The position numbers and the translations under genes were made by a program. Below the pieces are notes generated by a model, which saw nothing but the letters and a program-made list of their open reading frames with translations, searched no databases and had not been told where the DNA came from. A DNA stretch of 64,000 bases from assembly GCF_000772955.1 (NCBI RefSeq), contig NZ_JPVO01000041.1, forward strand, positions 1 to 64,000, in the 5' to 3' direction. Position 1 is the stretch's first letter, and every line of letters starts with the position of its first letter. This stretch comes from Ureibacillus sinduriensis BLB-1 = JCM 15800 (lineage in GTDB: Bacteria; Bacillota; Bacilli; Bacillales_A; Planococcaceae). Below, one piece after another: positions 54,055-62,614 of this stretch.

Positions 54055-56442
54055 ATGTTTTTTACCTTTTTAATTTTACTATCCTGCATTCCGATAGTAG
54101 TCGGCGTGACGCTATTAATTTTATTTAAAAAATACAAGCTATCGAGAGTGCTATTTCTACTTCTCTTAATGGTGACATTTTGGCAATTGGATGTTGCCTT
54201 TTTATATTCTTATAATCTTTTAAGTGAAGAAATTATCCTCTTCTTGTTCAAGTTGCTGCGCTTTGGTTCGATTTTGATTACACCTGTATTTTTCCATGTC
54301 GGATATACAATTGTGCAAGAAATCTTGCCGGAGGAATTGCAAAAGAAATGGAAACCTTATGTAAATCGTACTACTGTCTTTTTATTCTACGGACTAGCCT
54401 TTTTTGTATATATCGTAGGATGGAGCAAAAATGGAGTTAGTAGTTTGGAGCTTATGCAAATAGGTTCCAACGAATTTTACTTTCCAGTTTACGGAAAGTT
54501 ATCTTGGACTTTCATTTTCAATATTTTAATCTTCCTGGTTAGTATGACCACCTGTTTTTTAATTAGTTTAAATGTTAAACAGAATAGCGAACGTACCTTT
54601 TTAGTTTATTTTAGTATCTTTTCAACTGTTGGTTATGCTATAGGTGGCTTAAATATGTTTCCGGCGGCAAAATTATACCCAAGTTCAATTGCGTTGCTAG
54701 TCTATGCCCTTTCCATATTAATCATTTCTAGCAGAATGCATCTAGAGATTGTGAATAATATGAACAAGAAATTAAATGAGCAGAAGAAATTCCTTTTTCA
54801 AGTAATCGATTTGAACCCGAACTATATCTATGCACGAGACAGAAATGAACGTTATACTCTGTTAAATCAATCCTATGCACAGCTGAAAGGAATCAACATC
54901 CAGGATATGGTCGGGAAAACGGATGATGAACTGCAACGAGAACCCCAACTGGAAAAAAGAATACAGGCGGGCAATCTATACGAGGTGCGGGAAAAAGTCT
55001 TTATTCGCGAAGAAGAAATCACCTCTGCTTCCGGTGAGGTCGTATGGGTTCAGACTGTCAAGGTCCCAATCAATCTGGATGAGAGCTCCGCAATACTTGC
55101 TGTCTCAACAGATATTACTGAACGGAAACAATATGAAGACGAAATCAAGTTCCAAGCCTATCATGATTCTTTAACCGGATTGCCGAATAGACGAATGTTT
55201 AATGAAGATTTGACCAGCCTCCTGGAAAGAACAAAGTCGGAAAATAGTCAGAGTGCCATTATGTTTCTAGATTTAGACCGATTCAAATACATTAATGACA
55301 CAATGGGGCATGACGTTGGAGACCTTCTATTAGTCGAAGTATCAAGACGTATTGAGAATCTGCTGAAGAAGAGGCACCATTCAGCCAAAATTTATCGCCT
55401 TGGGGGGGATGAATTTACAATTCTGCTTTCACAATATAGTGCTACCGAGAGTGAAGCCCTTGCCAAAGAATTATTGGCGCAATTTAAAACTGGCTTCATG
55501 ATTGTTGGCAGTGAGTATTTCATCACCCCGAGTATCGGTATCAGCATCTATCCACAAGATGGCGTTGATGCAAATACCCTCATAAAACATGCTGATACGG
55601 CCATGTACTATGTGAAAGAAAAAGGGAAAAATAACTATCAATTATTTACTGCGGAAATGCAGAAAAACTTCTACCGAAAGATGATGATTGAAAGCCAATT
55701 AAGAACAGCATTGGATAATAAGGAATTGGAACTATATTATCAGCCTATCATTGATTTAAAATCCAAAAACATTGTTGCAGTGGAATCTCTATTAAGGTGG
55801 AATAACGAAACTGTCGGACCTGTGTCACCTGATGAATTTATACCGGTTGCAGAAGAAACAGGAATGATTTTGCCAATCGGCCATTGGGTGCTGCAAACAG
55901 CTATCCAGCAAAATGCGAAATGGCTGAGTGAAGGTTACAAACCTTTAAAGACAAGCATCAATGTTTCAGTGAGGCAATTACTTGATCCAATGTTTGGGGA
56001 TAATGTGAAAAATGCAATAGAAAGCACTGGGATCGATGGGGACAAAATTGTACTGGAGATCACCGAGAGCATTGCAATGTATGCAGATTCGATGATAGAA
56101 AAGCTGAATGCCTTAAAGAAAATTGGCGTCACCCTCTCGATGGATGACTTTGGGACAGGTTACTCCTCCCTTAGTTACCTAAACAAGTACCCATTGGATT
56201 CACTGAAAATCGATAAATCGTTTGTTATGGGGATGCATCAAGACGAGGAGCATAAGGCCATTGTAAAAACGATTATTGCCATAGCAAATCATCTTGAATT
56301 GAGGGTGATTGCCGAAGGAATTGAAGGCCTGGAAGATGCCGACTACTTGAATGAAATGGGTTGTGATTATGGCCAAGGATATTACTTCAGCCGCCCACTT
56401 CCTGCAAAAGAATTCGAAGAAAGATGGCTGGCCTTAAAATAA
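54055..56442 (+). CDS. Membrane PAS-GGDEF-EAL cyclic-di-GMP enzyme
   Basis: A 795-residue protein. Residues 1-225 have seven or so membrane segments like the 7TM region of histidine kinases; a PAS domain follows (about 240-355, NPNYIYARDRNERYTLLNQS). The diguanylate cyclase domain has an intact RLGGDEFT near 448, but its inhibitory RxxD site is changed (HHSA). The EAL domain keeps ESLLRW near 577, DDFGTGYSSL near 697 and downstream metal residues, so both synthesis and breakdown of c-di-GMP are possible. AGGAGG lies eight bases before the ATG, and the gene follows the ketosynthase-like gene by 12 bases: one transcript. Confidence 0.95.
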   Translation: MFFTFLILLSCIPIVVGVTLLILFKKYKLSRVLFLLLLMVTFWQLDVAFLYSYNLLSEEIILFLFKLLRFGSILITPVFFHVGYTIVQEILPEELQKKWKPYVNRTTVFLFYGLAFFVYIVGWSKNGVSSLELMQIGSNEFYFPVYGKLSWTFIFNILIFLVSMTTCFLISLNVKQNSERTFLVYFSIFSTVGYAIGGLNMFPAAKLYPSSIALLVYALSILIISSRMHLEIVNNMNKKLNEQKKFLFQVIDLNPNYIYARDRNERYTLLNQSYAQLKGINIQDMVGKTDDELQREPQLEKRIQAGNLYEVREKVFIREEEITSASGEVVWVQTVKVPINLDESSAILAVSTDITERKQYEDEIKFQAYHDSLTGLPNRRMFNEDLTSLLERTKSENSQSAIMFLDLDRFKYINDTMGHDVGDLLLVEVSRRIENLLKKRHHSAKIYRLGGDEFTILLSQYSATESEALAKELLAQFKTGFMIVGSEYFITPSIGISIYPQDGVDANTLIKHADTAMYYVKEKGKNNYQLFTAEMQKNFYRKMMIESQLRTALDNKELELYYQPIIDLKSKNIVAVESLLRWNNETVGPVSPDEFIPVAEETGMILPIGHWVLQTAIQQNAKWLSEGYKPLKTSINVSVRQLLDPMFGDNVKNAIESTGIDGDKIVLEITESIAMYADSMIEKLNALKKIGVTLSMDDFGTGYSSLSYLNKYPLDSLKIDKSFVMGMHQDEEHKAIVKTIIAIANHLELRVIAEGIEGLEDADYLNEMGCDYGQGYYFSRPLPAKEFEERWLALK

Positions 56443-56497
56443 ATAACTATTTTTGTTAGTATATTTTGCAAATTAGAATTTTATAAACAAGCAAATA

Positions 56498-56536
56498 AGG
56501 CATTCAGTATGAAAACGTACTGAATGCCTTTCATTT
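56498..56536 (+). terminator. Terminator of the KS/GGDEF-EAL unit
   Basis: Perfect stem AGGCATTCAGTA / TACTGAATGCCT followed by TTCATTTTTT. Confidence 0.85.
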
Positions 56537-56719
56537 TTTCATATGCCCATCTATCTTGCCATTTGGCATTTGCTATCTACCACAAATCTATAAAAGTTGC
56601 TCAGGACTACATATGTAAATCTTGTATAACCATCCTCTTATCTAATAGGAATTCCCACCTTTAATTACCAGCCTACTTTTAGACGATTCTATATTATGAT
56701 TGTTAGTGAGGTGATGAAA

Positions 56720-57049
56720 ATGATAAAAGCTTATACATACCCAGTAATTTTTGCTCTAGAGGATACAGAAACAGATGAAGGTGATTTCCCCGTTTATATC
56801 AGAATCCCAGATCTTATGGATGCGGGATTTTCCTTCGCCGCATCTGCAGGGAATACTGAAGACGATATTTTGGCTATTGCCAGCGATTGCATGAAGATGT
56901 CCCTTGCCGATGGGCTTCGTCGTGACTTACAGGCGCCAATAGCATCAAAACTTGACAACGTTGACTTAAAGAGACATCTGTCACGGTATGACGATGAAGA
57001 TATAAATCTTAAAAGCATCGCAATAGAATGGATTAAAACTGAGGTGTAA
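56720..57049 (+). CDS. HicB family antitoxin-like protein, orphan
   Basis: A 109-residue protein. KAYTYPVIFALEDTE, DFPVYIRIPDLMDAGFSFAA and the helix DDILAIASDCMKMSLADGL are the partial RNase-H-like fold of HicB antitoxins. A C-terminal part (LKRHLSRYDDEDINLKSIAI) could be the DNA-binding or dimer segment. No hicA toxin gene is visible on either side, so it is solitary. GAGGTG lies six bases before the ATG at 56720. The stop codon lies in the loop of the terminator. Confidence 0.8.
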   Translation: MIKAYTYPVIFALEDTETDEGDFPVYIRIPDLMDAGFSFAASAGNTEDDILAIASDCMKMSLADGLRRDLQAPIASKLDNVDLKRHLSRYDDEDINLKSIAIEWIKTEV

Positions 57050-57064
57050 AGCCTCAGTTTTTTT
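57036..57064 (+). terminator. Terminator overlapping the hicB-like gene end
   Basis: Stem AAACTGAGG / CCTCAGTTT with the TAA stop in the loop and seven T behind. Confidence 0.9.
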
Positions 57065-57208
57065 GCAGTTCATAACAATAAATTTGCCTATCCTATCCGC
57101 CCTGTCGCTACCGCTTTGCAACTAAAATTATTAGGTACTTTTCTTCATTTATAAGAGACTGAAAATTGTGTTAATATCGTTGTATCTTAATAGAATTGGA
57201 GAGTTGAT

Positions 57209-59011
57209 ATGATAAGTTTTTCTAAACCTGGTGTAGAACAATTTTTTCAGACGTTAACGATTTCAGATTTCACAATTAGTCCTGACGAAAAACAATTGGT
57301 ATTCAGTACCAATTTAAACGGTTATTTCAACCTGTGGGCAATGGATTTGCCAAATCAATTCCCTTATCCTCTCACATTTAATAATCAAAGTGCAGCATTT
57401 CTGTCTTATGCTAAAACAGGTGAGTTCATTATTGCAGGCTTCGATAAGGATGGGGATGAAAATGCACAAATTTATGCTGTTTCCCCCCAAGGCGGAACAT
57501 TATATCCTCTACGTCTGCATGAAGGCGAACGTCACTTTTTTTCACATCTGAGCGAAGATGGAAAACGGCTTTACTATCCAAGTACTTTTGGTAATACAAC
57601 CTACTTCAATAACTACGTTTATGATATCGAATCAGGAGAAGAAAAACTCTTGCTTGAAGGTGAGGAAGCACCTACCTTCATCGATGCAGTGAGTCCTAAC
57701 GAGGATTCCTTTGTTGCCATCAAACAATACGGCAACACCCATTCTGTGGCTTATGTATATCTTGGAGCAGAGAAGCACTTGCTCACTCCCGAGACAACGG
57801 AGCAGCATACTGTTACAGGAATTGTCTATACCTCTAATTCGGAAATTTACTTTTTAACTGAATACAACGCAGATTTAAATTATCTAGCAAAATTAAATCT
57901 AGCAACAAAAGAATTTTCAATCGAATTACAGCTTGATAAAGAAGATTTCACATATTTAACATATTCAAAGAAAGATCATTCTCTCTATCTAATCGGATCA
58001 TATGGTGTTGAGGATCGTTTATACAAGTACAATCTGGAGAACGGCCAATTACACTCCTTGAACACGCCGACAAGTGTGATCGATAAACTAGTCGTTACTT
58101 CCAGTGGCAGCCTTTATGTTCTAGGTCGCAATGCAACTACACCAGGTAATATTTTCACCTCGAAGGATAATGGCACTGACTGGATAGAATTAACTCATTA
58201 CCGTGTACCGGGGGTAAACGAAGATGAATTGGTTGAGCCGGAAGTGTTGACTTACCCTTCATTTGATGGAATGGAAATTGAAGCATTATTTTTCAAAGCG
58301 AAGGAAGAAACCTCAAATGGTCATGTTATTCTTTGGCCTCATGGAGGTCCGCAAGCTTTGGAACGCAAAACTTTCCGATCCATGTTCCAATCTCTTCTTT
58401 ATAGCGGCTATTCGATATTTGCGCCAAACTTCCGTGGGTCAACCAATTACGGTCTGCAGTTTTCCAAAATGGTTGAAGGCGATTGGGGTCATGGGCCACG
58501 TTTAGATAATATCCAAGGTTTGGAATGGTTAATTGAAAAAGGCTATGCTGACAGAGAAAAAATTCTACTATTGGGAGGAAGCTATGGGGGCTATATGGCC
58601 CTTTTACTTCACGGTAGACATGCAGAGTACTTCAGGGCGGTAGTGGACATTTTCGGACCGAGCGATCTCTTCTCATTTATCGACTCTGTACCTGAGTTTT
58701 GGAAACCTTATATGGAACAATGGGTTGGGGATCCTGTGAAAGATAAGGAAAGATTAACAAAGGATTCCCCCATCACTTATTTAGATGGCATGACAAAACC
58801 AATGCTCGTCATTCAAGGAGCAAACGATCCACGCGTTGTGCAAAAAGAGTCCGATCAAATTGTTGCTGCACTGAAGGAAAAAGGACGCGAAGTGGAATAC
58901 ATCGTGCTGGAAGATGAAGGACACGGTTTCTCCAAAAAGCAAAATGAGATACTCGTCTATGGAAAAATTATCGAGTTCTTCAATCAACAAATCGCCAAAT
59001 TGATGCAATAA
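57209..59011 (+). CDS. S9 family prolyl oligopeptidase-like peptidase
   Basis: A 600-residue cytosolic serine peptidase. Residues 15-340 form a beta-propeller (repeats such as TISPDEKQLVFSTNLNGYFN and DGDENAQIYAV); the alpha/beta-hydrolase domain follows. The triad is Ser458 in GGSYGGYMAL, Asp540 in GANDPRV and His572 in DEGHGFSK; the oxyanion strand WPHGGPQA is also present. It cleaves short peptides or acyl-peptides. GGAGAG precedes the ATG by seven bases. Monocistronic with a terminator. Confidence 0.93.
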   Translation: MISFSKPGVEQFFQTLTISDFTISPDEKQLVFSTNLNGYFNLWAMDLPNQFPYPLTFNNQSAAFLSYAKTGEFIIAGFDKDGDENAQIYAVSPQGGTLYPLRLHEGERHFFSHLSEDGKRLYYPSTFGNTTYFNNYVYDIESGEEKLLLEGEEAPTFIDAVSPNEDSFVAIKQYGNTHSVAYVYLGAEKHLLTPETTEQHTVTGIVYTSNSEIYFLTEYNADLNYLAKLNLATKEFSIELQLDKEDFTYLTYSKKDHSLYLIGSYGVEDRLYKYNLENGQLHSLNTPTSVIDKLVVTSSGSLYVLGRNATTPGNIFTSKDNGTDWIELTHYRVPGVNEDELVEPEVLTYPSFDGMEIEALFFKAKEETSNGHVILWPHGGPQALERKTFRSMFQSLLYSGYSIFAPNFRGSTNYGLQFSKMVEGDWGHGPRLDNIQGLEWLIEKGYADREKILLLGGSYGGYMALLLHGRHAEYFRAVVDIFGPSDLFSFIDSVPEFWKPYMEQWVGDPVKDKERLTKDSPITYLDGMTKPMLVIQGANDPRVVQKESDQIVAALKEKGREVEYIVLEDEGHGFSKKQNEILVYGKIIEFFNQQIAKLMQ

Positions 59012-59022
59012 TATTAAAATAG

Positions 59023-59067
59023 CCCTTAATGCTGGATTTTCTTTGCATTAAGGGTGTATTATTTTTT
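59023..59067 (+). terminator. Terminator of the S9 peptidase gene
   Basis: Perfect stem CCCTTAATGC / GCATTAAGGG followed by TGTATTATTTTTT. Confidence 0.85.
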
Positions 59068-59247
59068 CCGGTTGCATCGCATCTCAAAATAAATACACAT
59101 ATCAAGAAATTGCCACCCCTTCGTTCAACTCAAGAAACAAACACGATGAACAATCCTAATGATCTAAAAGAATTATTATAAATTCTTTTATTGCCTCCCC
59201 ACTCAAATTTTCAATTTTTGAAATATATAAAACTCATTTAAACAAAC

Positions 59248-59275
59248 GGTTTTTCTACTACAATAAGTAGAAACC
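59248..59275 (+). promoter_or_regulatory. Hairpin upstream of the YdjM-like gene
   Basis: GGTTTTTCTACT / AGTAGAAACC with a six-base loop, 35 bases before the start codon. Operator or 5'-UTR structure. Confidence 0.4.
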
Positions 59276-59309
59276 TTAAATAGAATAAGAGTTAAAAGGA
59301 GGCAACATC

Positions 59310-59834
59310 ATGAATAAATGCGCACATCTGATGGGTGGCCTAACAGCAGGTATAGCCGCATCAAAGCATCTCCTTCCATCGGTTTCACAAAACGGATCGT
59401 TTGATGGCTTGTTGGGTATCGGGGCGGTACTTTGTGGAGCTATACTGGGATCGCTTCTTCCTGACATTGATCATCGAAACAGTTATATCGGCAGAAAGCT
59501 GAAGATTGCTTCTTTTATCATTAGCAAGACACTAGGGCATCGAAGTGTCGTTCATACTCCTCTTGTTATCTTTGCGTTCTCCGCATTGATTTACTCCTTA
59601 TCAATCGGATTAACCGGCCCAATTCAAGCCTTATTAACCCCCTTTATTTATGGGTTAAGTTGCGGGATGTGGAGTCATCTGCTTCTAGATATGATGACCA
59701 AAAGAGGGATTCCCCTCCTATATCCCTTCACTAAAATGAGTTTTCGGATTGCGAATTTCAAGAGTGGCGGCATGGGCGATACTATCGCAATAATGGGCTG
59801 TACGCTCTTGATGTTCTTGATGTTAATTAATTGA
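59310..59834 (+). CDS. YdjM-like membrane-bound metal-dependent hydrolase (DUF457)
   Basis: A 174-residue protein with four hydrophobic segments. The conserved polar motifs are N-terminal H6, LLPDIDHRNSYIG, KTLGHRSVVHTPL and SHLLLDMMTKRGIPLLYPF; together they form the His/Asp cluster of the DUF457/YdjM family, related to membrane phospholipases. Function unproven. AAGGAGG lies seven bases before the ATG. Converges with the tag operon. Confidence 0.9.
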   Translation: MNKCAHLMGGLTAGIAASKHLLPSVSQNGSFDGLLGIGAVLCGAILGSLLPDIDHRNSYIGRKLKIASFIISKTLGHRSVVHTPLVIFAFSALIYSLSIGLTGPIQALLTPFIYGLSCGMWSHLLLDMMTKRGIPLLYPFTKMSFRIANFKSGGMGDTIAIMGCTLLMFLMLIN

Positions 59835-59843
59835 GATATAACG

Positions 59844-59896
59844 AAAAAAATGAGCACATTACGAGCTGACATTCAGCCTGTAATGTACTCTTCCTT
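59844..59896. terminator. Bidirectional terminator
   Basis: Stem GAGCACATTA..GCTGA / TCAGC..TAATGTACTC with a seven-A run on the left, which reads as T on the minus strand. Shared by the YdjM-like gene and the tag operon. Confidence 0.8.
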
Positions 59897-59900
59897 TTCA

Positions 59901-60146
59901 CTATTGCTTATGATTCATTTTCTCTTTCCTTGAATGAATAAATTTTTGAGTGACCATTCCCGCATTAAATAGCGCAATAATCATAACCAAGTAAAACAAT
60001 AATCTAGGTAAAGCAAATTCCCCTTCATACGAAAAATCCGTATAGTAGAAAGAATTCATCACAAAGCAACCTGCTACAAATATTGTTAGAATGAGTTCAA
60101 ATCTCGAGGATTTCCTCAATTCTTTTACCTCCCTAGTCAATTTCAT
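59901..60146 (-). CDS. Small membrane protein, last gene of the tag operon
   Basis: An 81-residue protein with two hydrophobic segments (LILTIFVAGCFVMNSFYY and LLFYLVMIIALFNAGMV) and a Lys/His-rich C-terminus. The ATG at 60146 overlaps the tag stop codon as ATGA, the usual sign of translational coupling. An alternative TTG at 60119 lies eight bases after GGGAGG and would give 72 residues starting MRKSSRFEL. Family not recognised. Confidence 0.7.
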   Translation of the reverse strand: MKLTREVKELRKSSRFELILTIFVAGCFVMNSFYYTDFSYEGEFALPRLLFYLVMIIALFNAGMVTQKFIHSRKEKMNHKQ

Positions 60147-60706
60147 TGTGAATGTGACGGATGGCAGCAGCATTCCAGGATGTGGTCGTTCACCATTCCC
60201 ACCGCTTGCATAAAGGAGTACATAATTGTACTTCCGACAAACTTAAAACCCTCTTTTTTCAGTTTTTTGCTCATCTGATCACTAATTTCGGTCGTTACAG
60301 GAACTTCCTTCATGGACTTCCATTCATTGATGATCGGTTGATGGTCGACAAAATCCCATATGTAATTGGAGAATGAACCGTATTCCTTTTGTATCCGCAA
60401 AAAGATCTGAGCATTTGTTACAACACTTTGTATTTTCAACTTATTCCGGACAATCCCTGGATTTTCTTTCAGGGCTTGTAATTTTTCCTCAGTGTAATGA
60501 ACGATCTTTTCAGCATCAAATTGATCGAAGGCTTCGCGATAGTTCTCTCTTTTCTGTAAAATCGTCCACCAACTTAACCCTGCTTGTGCACCTTCCAAGC
60601 AGAGCATTTCAAATAGTTTCCGATCATCATATACAGGGACTCCCCACTCTTTATCATGATACTCAATATATAACGGTTCTTTTGTTACCCATCCGCAACG
60701 CTTCAC
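60143..60706 (-). CDS. tag: DNA-3-methyladenine glycosylase I
   Basis: A 187-residue base-excision enzyme that removes 3-methyladenine. With the GTG start at 60706 (GGAGG nine bases upstream) the zinc ligands fall at Cys4, His17, His175 and Cys179, as in E. coli Tag, which supports that start over the TTG at 60715. EYHDKEWGVPVYDDRKLFEM, GAQAGLSWWTIL and GFKFVGSTIMYSFMQAVGMV complete the HhH glycosylase fold. Middle gene of a three-gene unit with two small membrane proteins. Confidence 0.95.
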   Translation of the reverse strand: MKRCGWVTKEPLYIEYHDKEWGVPVYDDRKLFEMLCLEGAQAGLSWWTILQKRENYREAFDQFDAEKIVHYTEEKLQALKENPGIVRNKLKIQSVVTNAQIFLRIQKEYGSFSNYIWDFVDHQPIINEWKSMKEVPVTTEISDQMSKKLKKEGFKFVGSTIMYSFMQAVGMVNDHILECCCHPSHSQ

Positions 60707-60725
60707 TGTAATCAACCTCCATTCA

Positions 60726-60884
60726 TTAGCATTTCTTCTCTATTTCTTGTAGTAGCCTAATCATTTCTTTGTTTTGTTCTACATGAATTTCGCTATTTAT
60801 TTTAATATGACGAATCCATCTGACGATAAAAGCCAATATGAACAACGGCACAAGATAAAAAATAGCGGCAATCAAATCTCCCAT
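60726..60884 (-). CDS. Small single-pass membrane protein, first gene of the tag operon
   Basis: A 52-residue protein: MGDLIAAIFYLVPLFILAFI gives one membrane segment, followed by a charged cytosolic helix with EQNKEMIRLLQEIEKK. AAGGGG lies seven bases before the ATG. It ends 20 bases before tag. Short enough to be missed by default gene callers. Family unknown. Confidence 0.75.
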   Translation of the reverse strand: MGDLIAAIFYLVPLFILAFIVRWIRHIKINSEIHVEQNKEMIRLLQEIEKKC

Positions 60885-61112
60885 TTAAACACCCCTTAAA
60901 TTACTCCATTTATAACTGTTGCATTTGCACTTATATGATAATATCAATTTCATTTCAAAATATAGCACACACTTTTATACATCCTAAATAATACCATATT
61001 ACAATTAATCAGTTGTTAATTGTAGTAAAAACTATATTTAAGACTTTTGTACAAAATGAAAAAGTTATAAATTGCATTATGCTCACTATTAATAAATTTT
61101 GGGAGTGACGAT
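60885..61112. other. Divergent promoter region of tag operon and VOC gene
   Basis: About 230 AT-rich bases; no clear operator or consensus promoter could be assigned. Confidence 0.4.
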
Positions 61113-61796
61113 ATGAAGATAAATAAAGTTACCTTATATGCCCATGATTTGGAGGGCTTGGAAATTTTCTATTGCAAGAAACTCGGGTTTCAAAAGCTCG
61201 AAATGACTTCAACAGGTTTGGAAATCAAGATTGGGGAGAGTATACTAGCATTTGAAATGGCAGTTCCAAACGAACAAAAGCAATACCATTTTGCATTCAA
61301 CATCCCAAGCAATCTTTTTGAGAAAGCAAAAGAATGGATCCAGTGCCACACCTTACTGTTAAAGGACCAAGGTCGGAATTTTGCATATTTTGAAAACTTC
61401 GATGCCCATTCCGTATATTTTTATGATCCTGAAGGAAATGTCGTTGAATTGATCGCCCGCCACTCCGCTAACCCTGCAGCTCATACTGACCGATTTACGG
61501 CAAGAGAGATACTTAGTATCGGCGAGATTAATTTAACAACTGAAGATCTGTTGGTAGTGGGACAAAAATTGGTTTCCCTCGGGATTCCCTTACAAAATGG
61601 AGCTGAGCTGGATGAAACTTCACTTAATTTTATGGGGGAACCGAACAGCAATGCCTACATCTTACTAGGGCCCGCAAAGCGCAATTGGTATTTTTCCACT
61701 AAGGATGCTGTTGTGAGTCGGATTAATATTATTGTGAATGGTCATCTTGAGCTTTCGGTTGATAAAAATGGCCGTTTCCATTACAAAAATAGTTAA
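61113..61796 (+). CDS. VOC family protein, catechol-dioxygenase-like
   Basis: A 227-residue protein of two glyoxalase-fold modules. The first (1-120) has KVTLYAHDLEGLEIFYCKKL and SVYFYDPEGNVVELIARH with the metal-ligand pattern of VOC enzymes; the second (130-227) is degenerate, with IGEINLTTEDLLVVGQKLVS. Length is shorter than CatE (about 280). Possibly a ring-cleavage relative or a metal-binding detoxifier; substrate unknown. GGGAGTG precedes the ATG. Confidence 0.8.
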   Translation: MKINKVTLYAHDLEGLEIFYCKKLGFQKLEMTSTGLEIKIGESILAFEMAVPNEQKQYHFAFNIPSNLFEKAKEWIQCHTLLLKDQGRNFAYFENFDAHSVYFYDPEGNVVELIARHSANPAAHTDRFTAREILSIGEINLTTEDLLVVGQKLVSLGIPLQNGAELDETSLNFMGEPNSNAYILLGPAKRNWYFSTKDAVVSRINIIVNGHLELSVDKNGRFHYKNS

Positions 61797-61831
61797 AAAA
61801 CGGGCATTTCTTCGCTTTGAAGAAATGCCCC
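61795..61831. terminator. Bidirectional terminator
   Basis: Perfect stem GGGCATTTCTTC / GAAGAAATGCCC; on the minus strand a six-T run follows, serving the CarD-type gene. Confidence 0.9.
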
Positions 61832-61845
61832 TATGCTCATTACAT

Positions 61846-62343
61846 TTAATTTGCCAAAATGATTTCTTCAACTTTATCCATTACCTGTTTGGCAGTTAAA
61901 TTAAAGCTTAGTGCCAACTCCTCGGAAAAATGCGCTATCACTTGTTCGAGTATTTTTAAGTCTTGGTTGGGCAAATTTTTATCCTCTTTATTTAATTCGA
62001 TCTTTTTTCTTAAAATGGTATTAATCATTTGGGCAATCTGTATATGATTTTTTGATTCTATCACTTTTTGATAATGTTGCGTCCGTTCATTCATACGGCT
62101 ATGCCAGACATCCGGTGGATTTTTAAATGTCTCCAAAATCGTCTCCGCTGCCTCTTTCGTTGTAATAGTCGATAGTTTAGAATCCTTCGCTTCAACAGGA
62201 TGATATAACCTGATGGATGCATCATGATAAGAATGCAATATATAGTAGGTTTTCTTTTGTCCAGAGAAAGTTAACTCCTGGATATCCTGGACTACGCATA
62301 CGCCATGTGCACCATAAAAGACCTTATCCCCAATTGAGAACAT
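61846..62343 (-). CDS. CarD/TRCF-RID family transcriptional regulator
   Basis: A 165-residue protein. The N-terminal RNA-polymerase-interaction domain is FSIGDKVFYGAHGVCVVQDI onward, with the Tudor-like pattern of CarD and of the Mfd RID. The helical C-terminal part (residues 75-165) is the DNA-contacting or regulatory domain. Resembles B. subtilis YdeB. It likely binds the beta lobe of RNA polymerase near promoters. The ATG at 62343 has GGGGG six bases upstream; the longer frame has no site. Single gene with a terminator. Confidence 0.92.
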   Translation of the reverse strand: MFSIGDKVFYGAHGVCVVQDIQELTFSGQKKTYYILHSYHDASIRLYHPVEAKDSKLSTITTKEAAETILETFKNPPDVWHSRMNERTQHYQKVIESKNHIQIAQMINTILRKKIELNKEDKNLPNQDLKILEQVIAHFSEELALSFNLTAKQVMDKVEEIILAN

Positions 62344-62561
62344 CGTTTTCCCCCTTGTAATTAGCATTTTATTGTATGCCACTCATTACATCCAATGGCT
62401 TTTAAAAATGTTTACAGCACTCTCTCCAGCCACTTCTCATTAGTCAGTATATTCGCCGACTGCTCCAAATACCTCTAAAAATGCATCGTTCCAACTATCT
62501 TACTATTTTCGCATTAACTTTTATCATTTATAACGCAAACAATCAAATAGTAGTGCGTCAA

Positions 62562-62598
62562 TAAAAAGAAGTGTTAACCTTTTACTGGCTAACACTTC
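62562..62598 (-). terminator. Terminator of the acyltransferase gene
   Basis: Minus-strand stem GAAGTGTTAGCC / GGTTAACACTTC followed by TTTTTAT. Confidence 0.85.
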
Positions 62599-62614
62599 AT
62601 ATTAATAGTCATTG

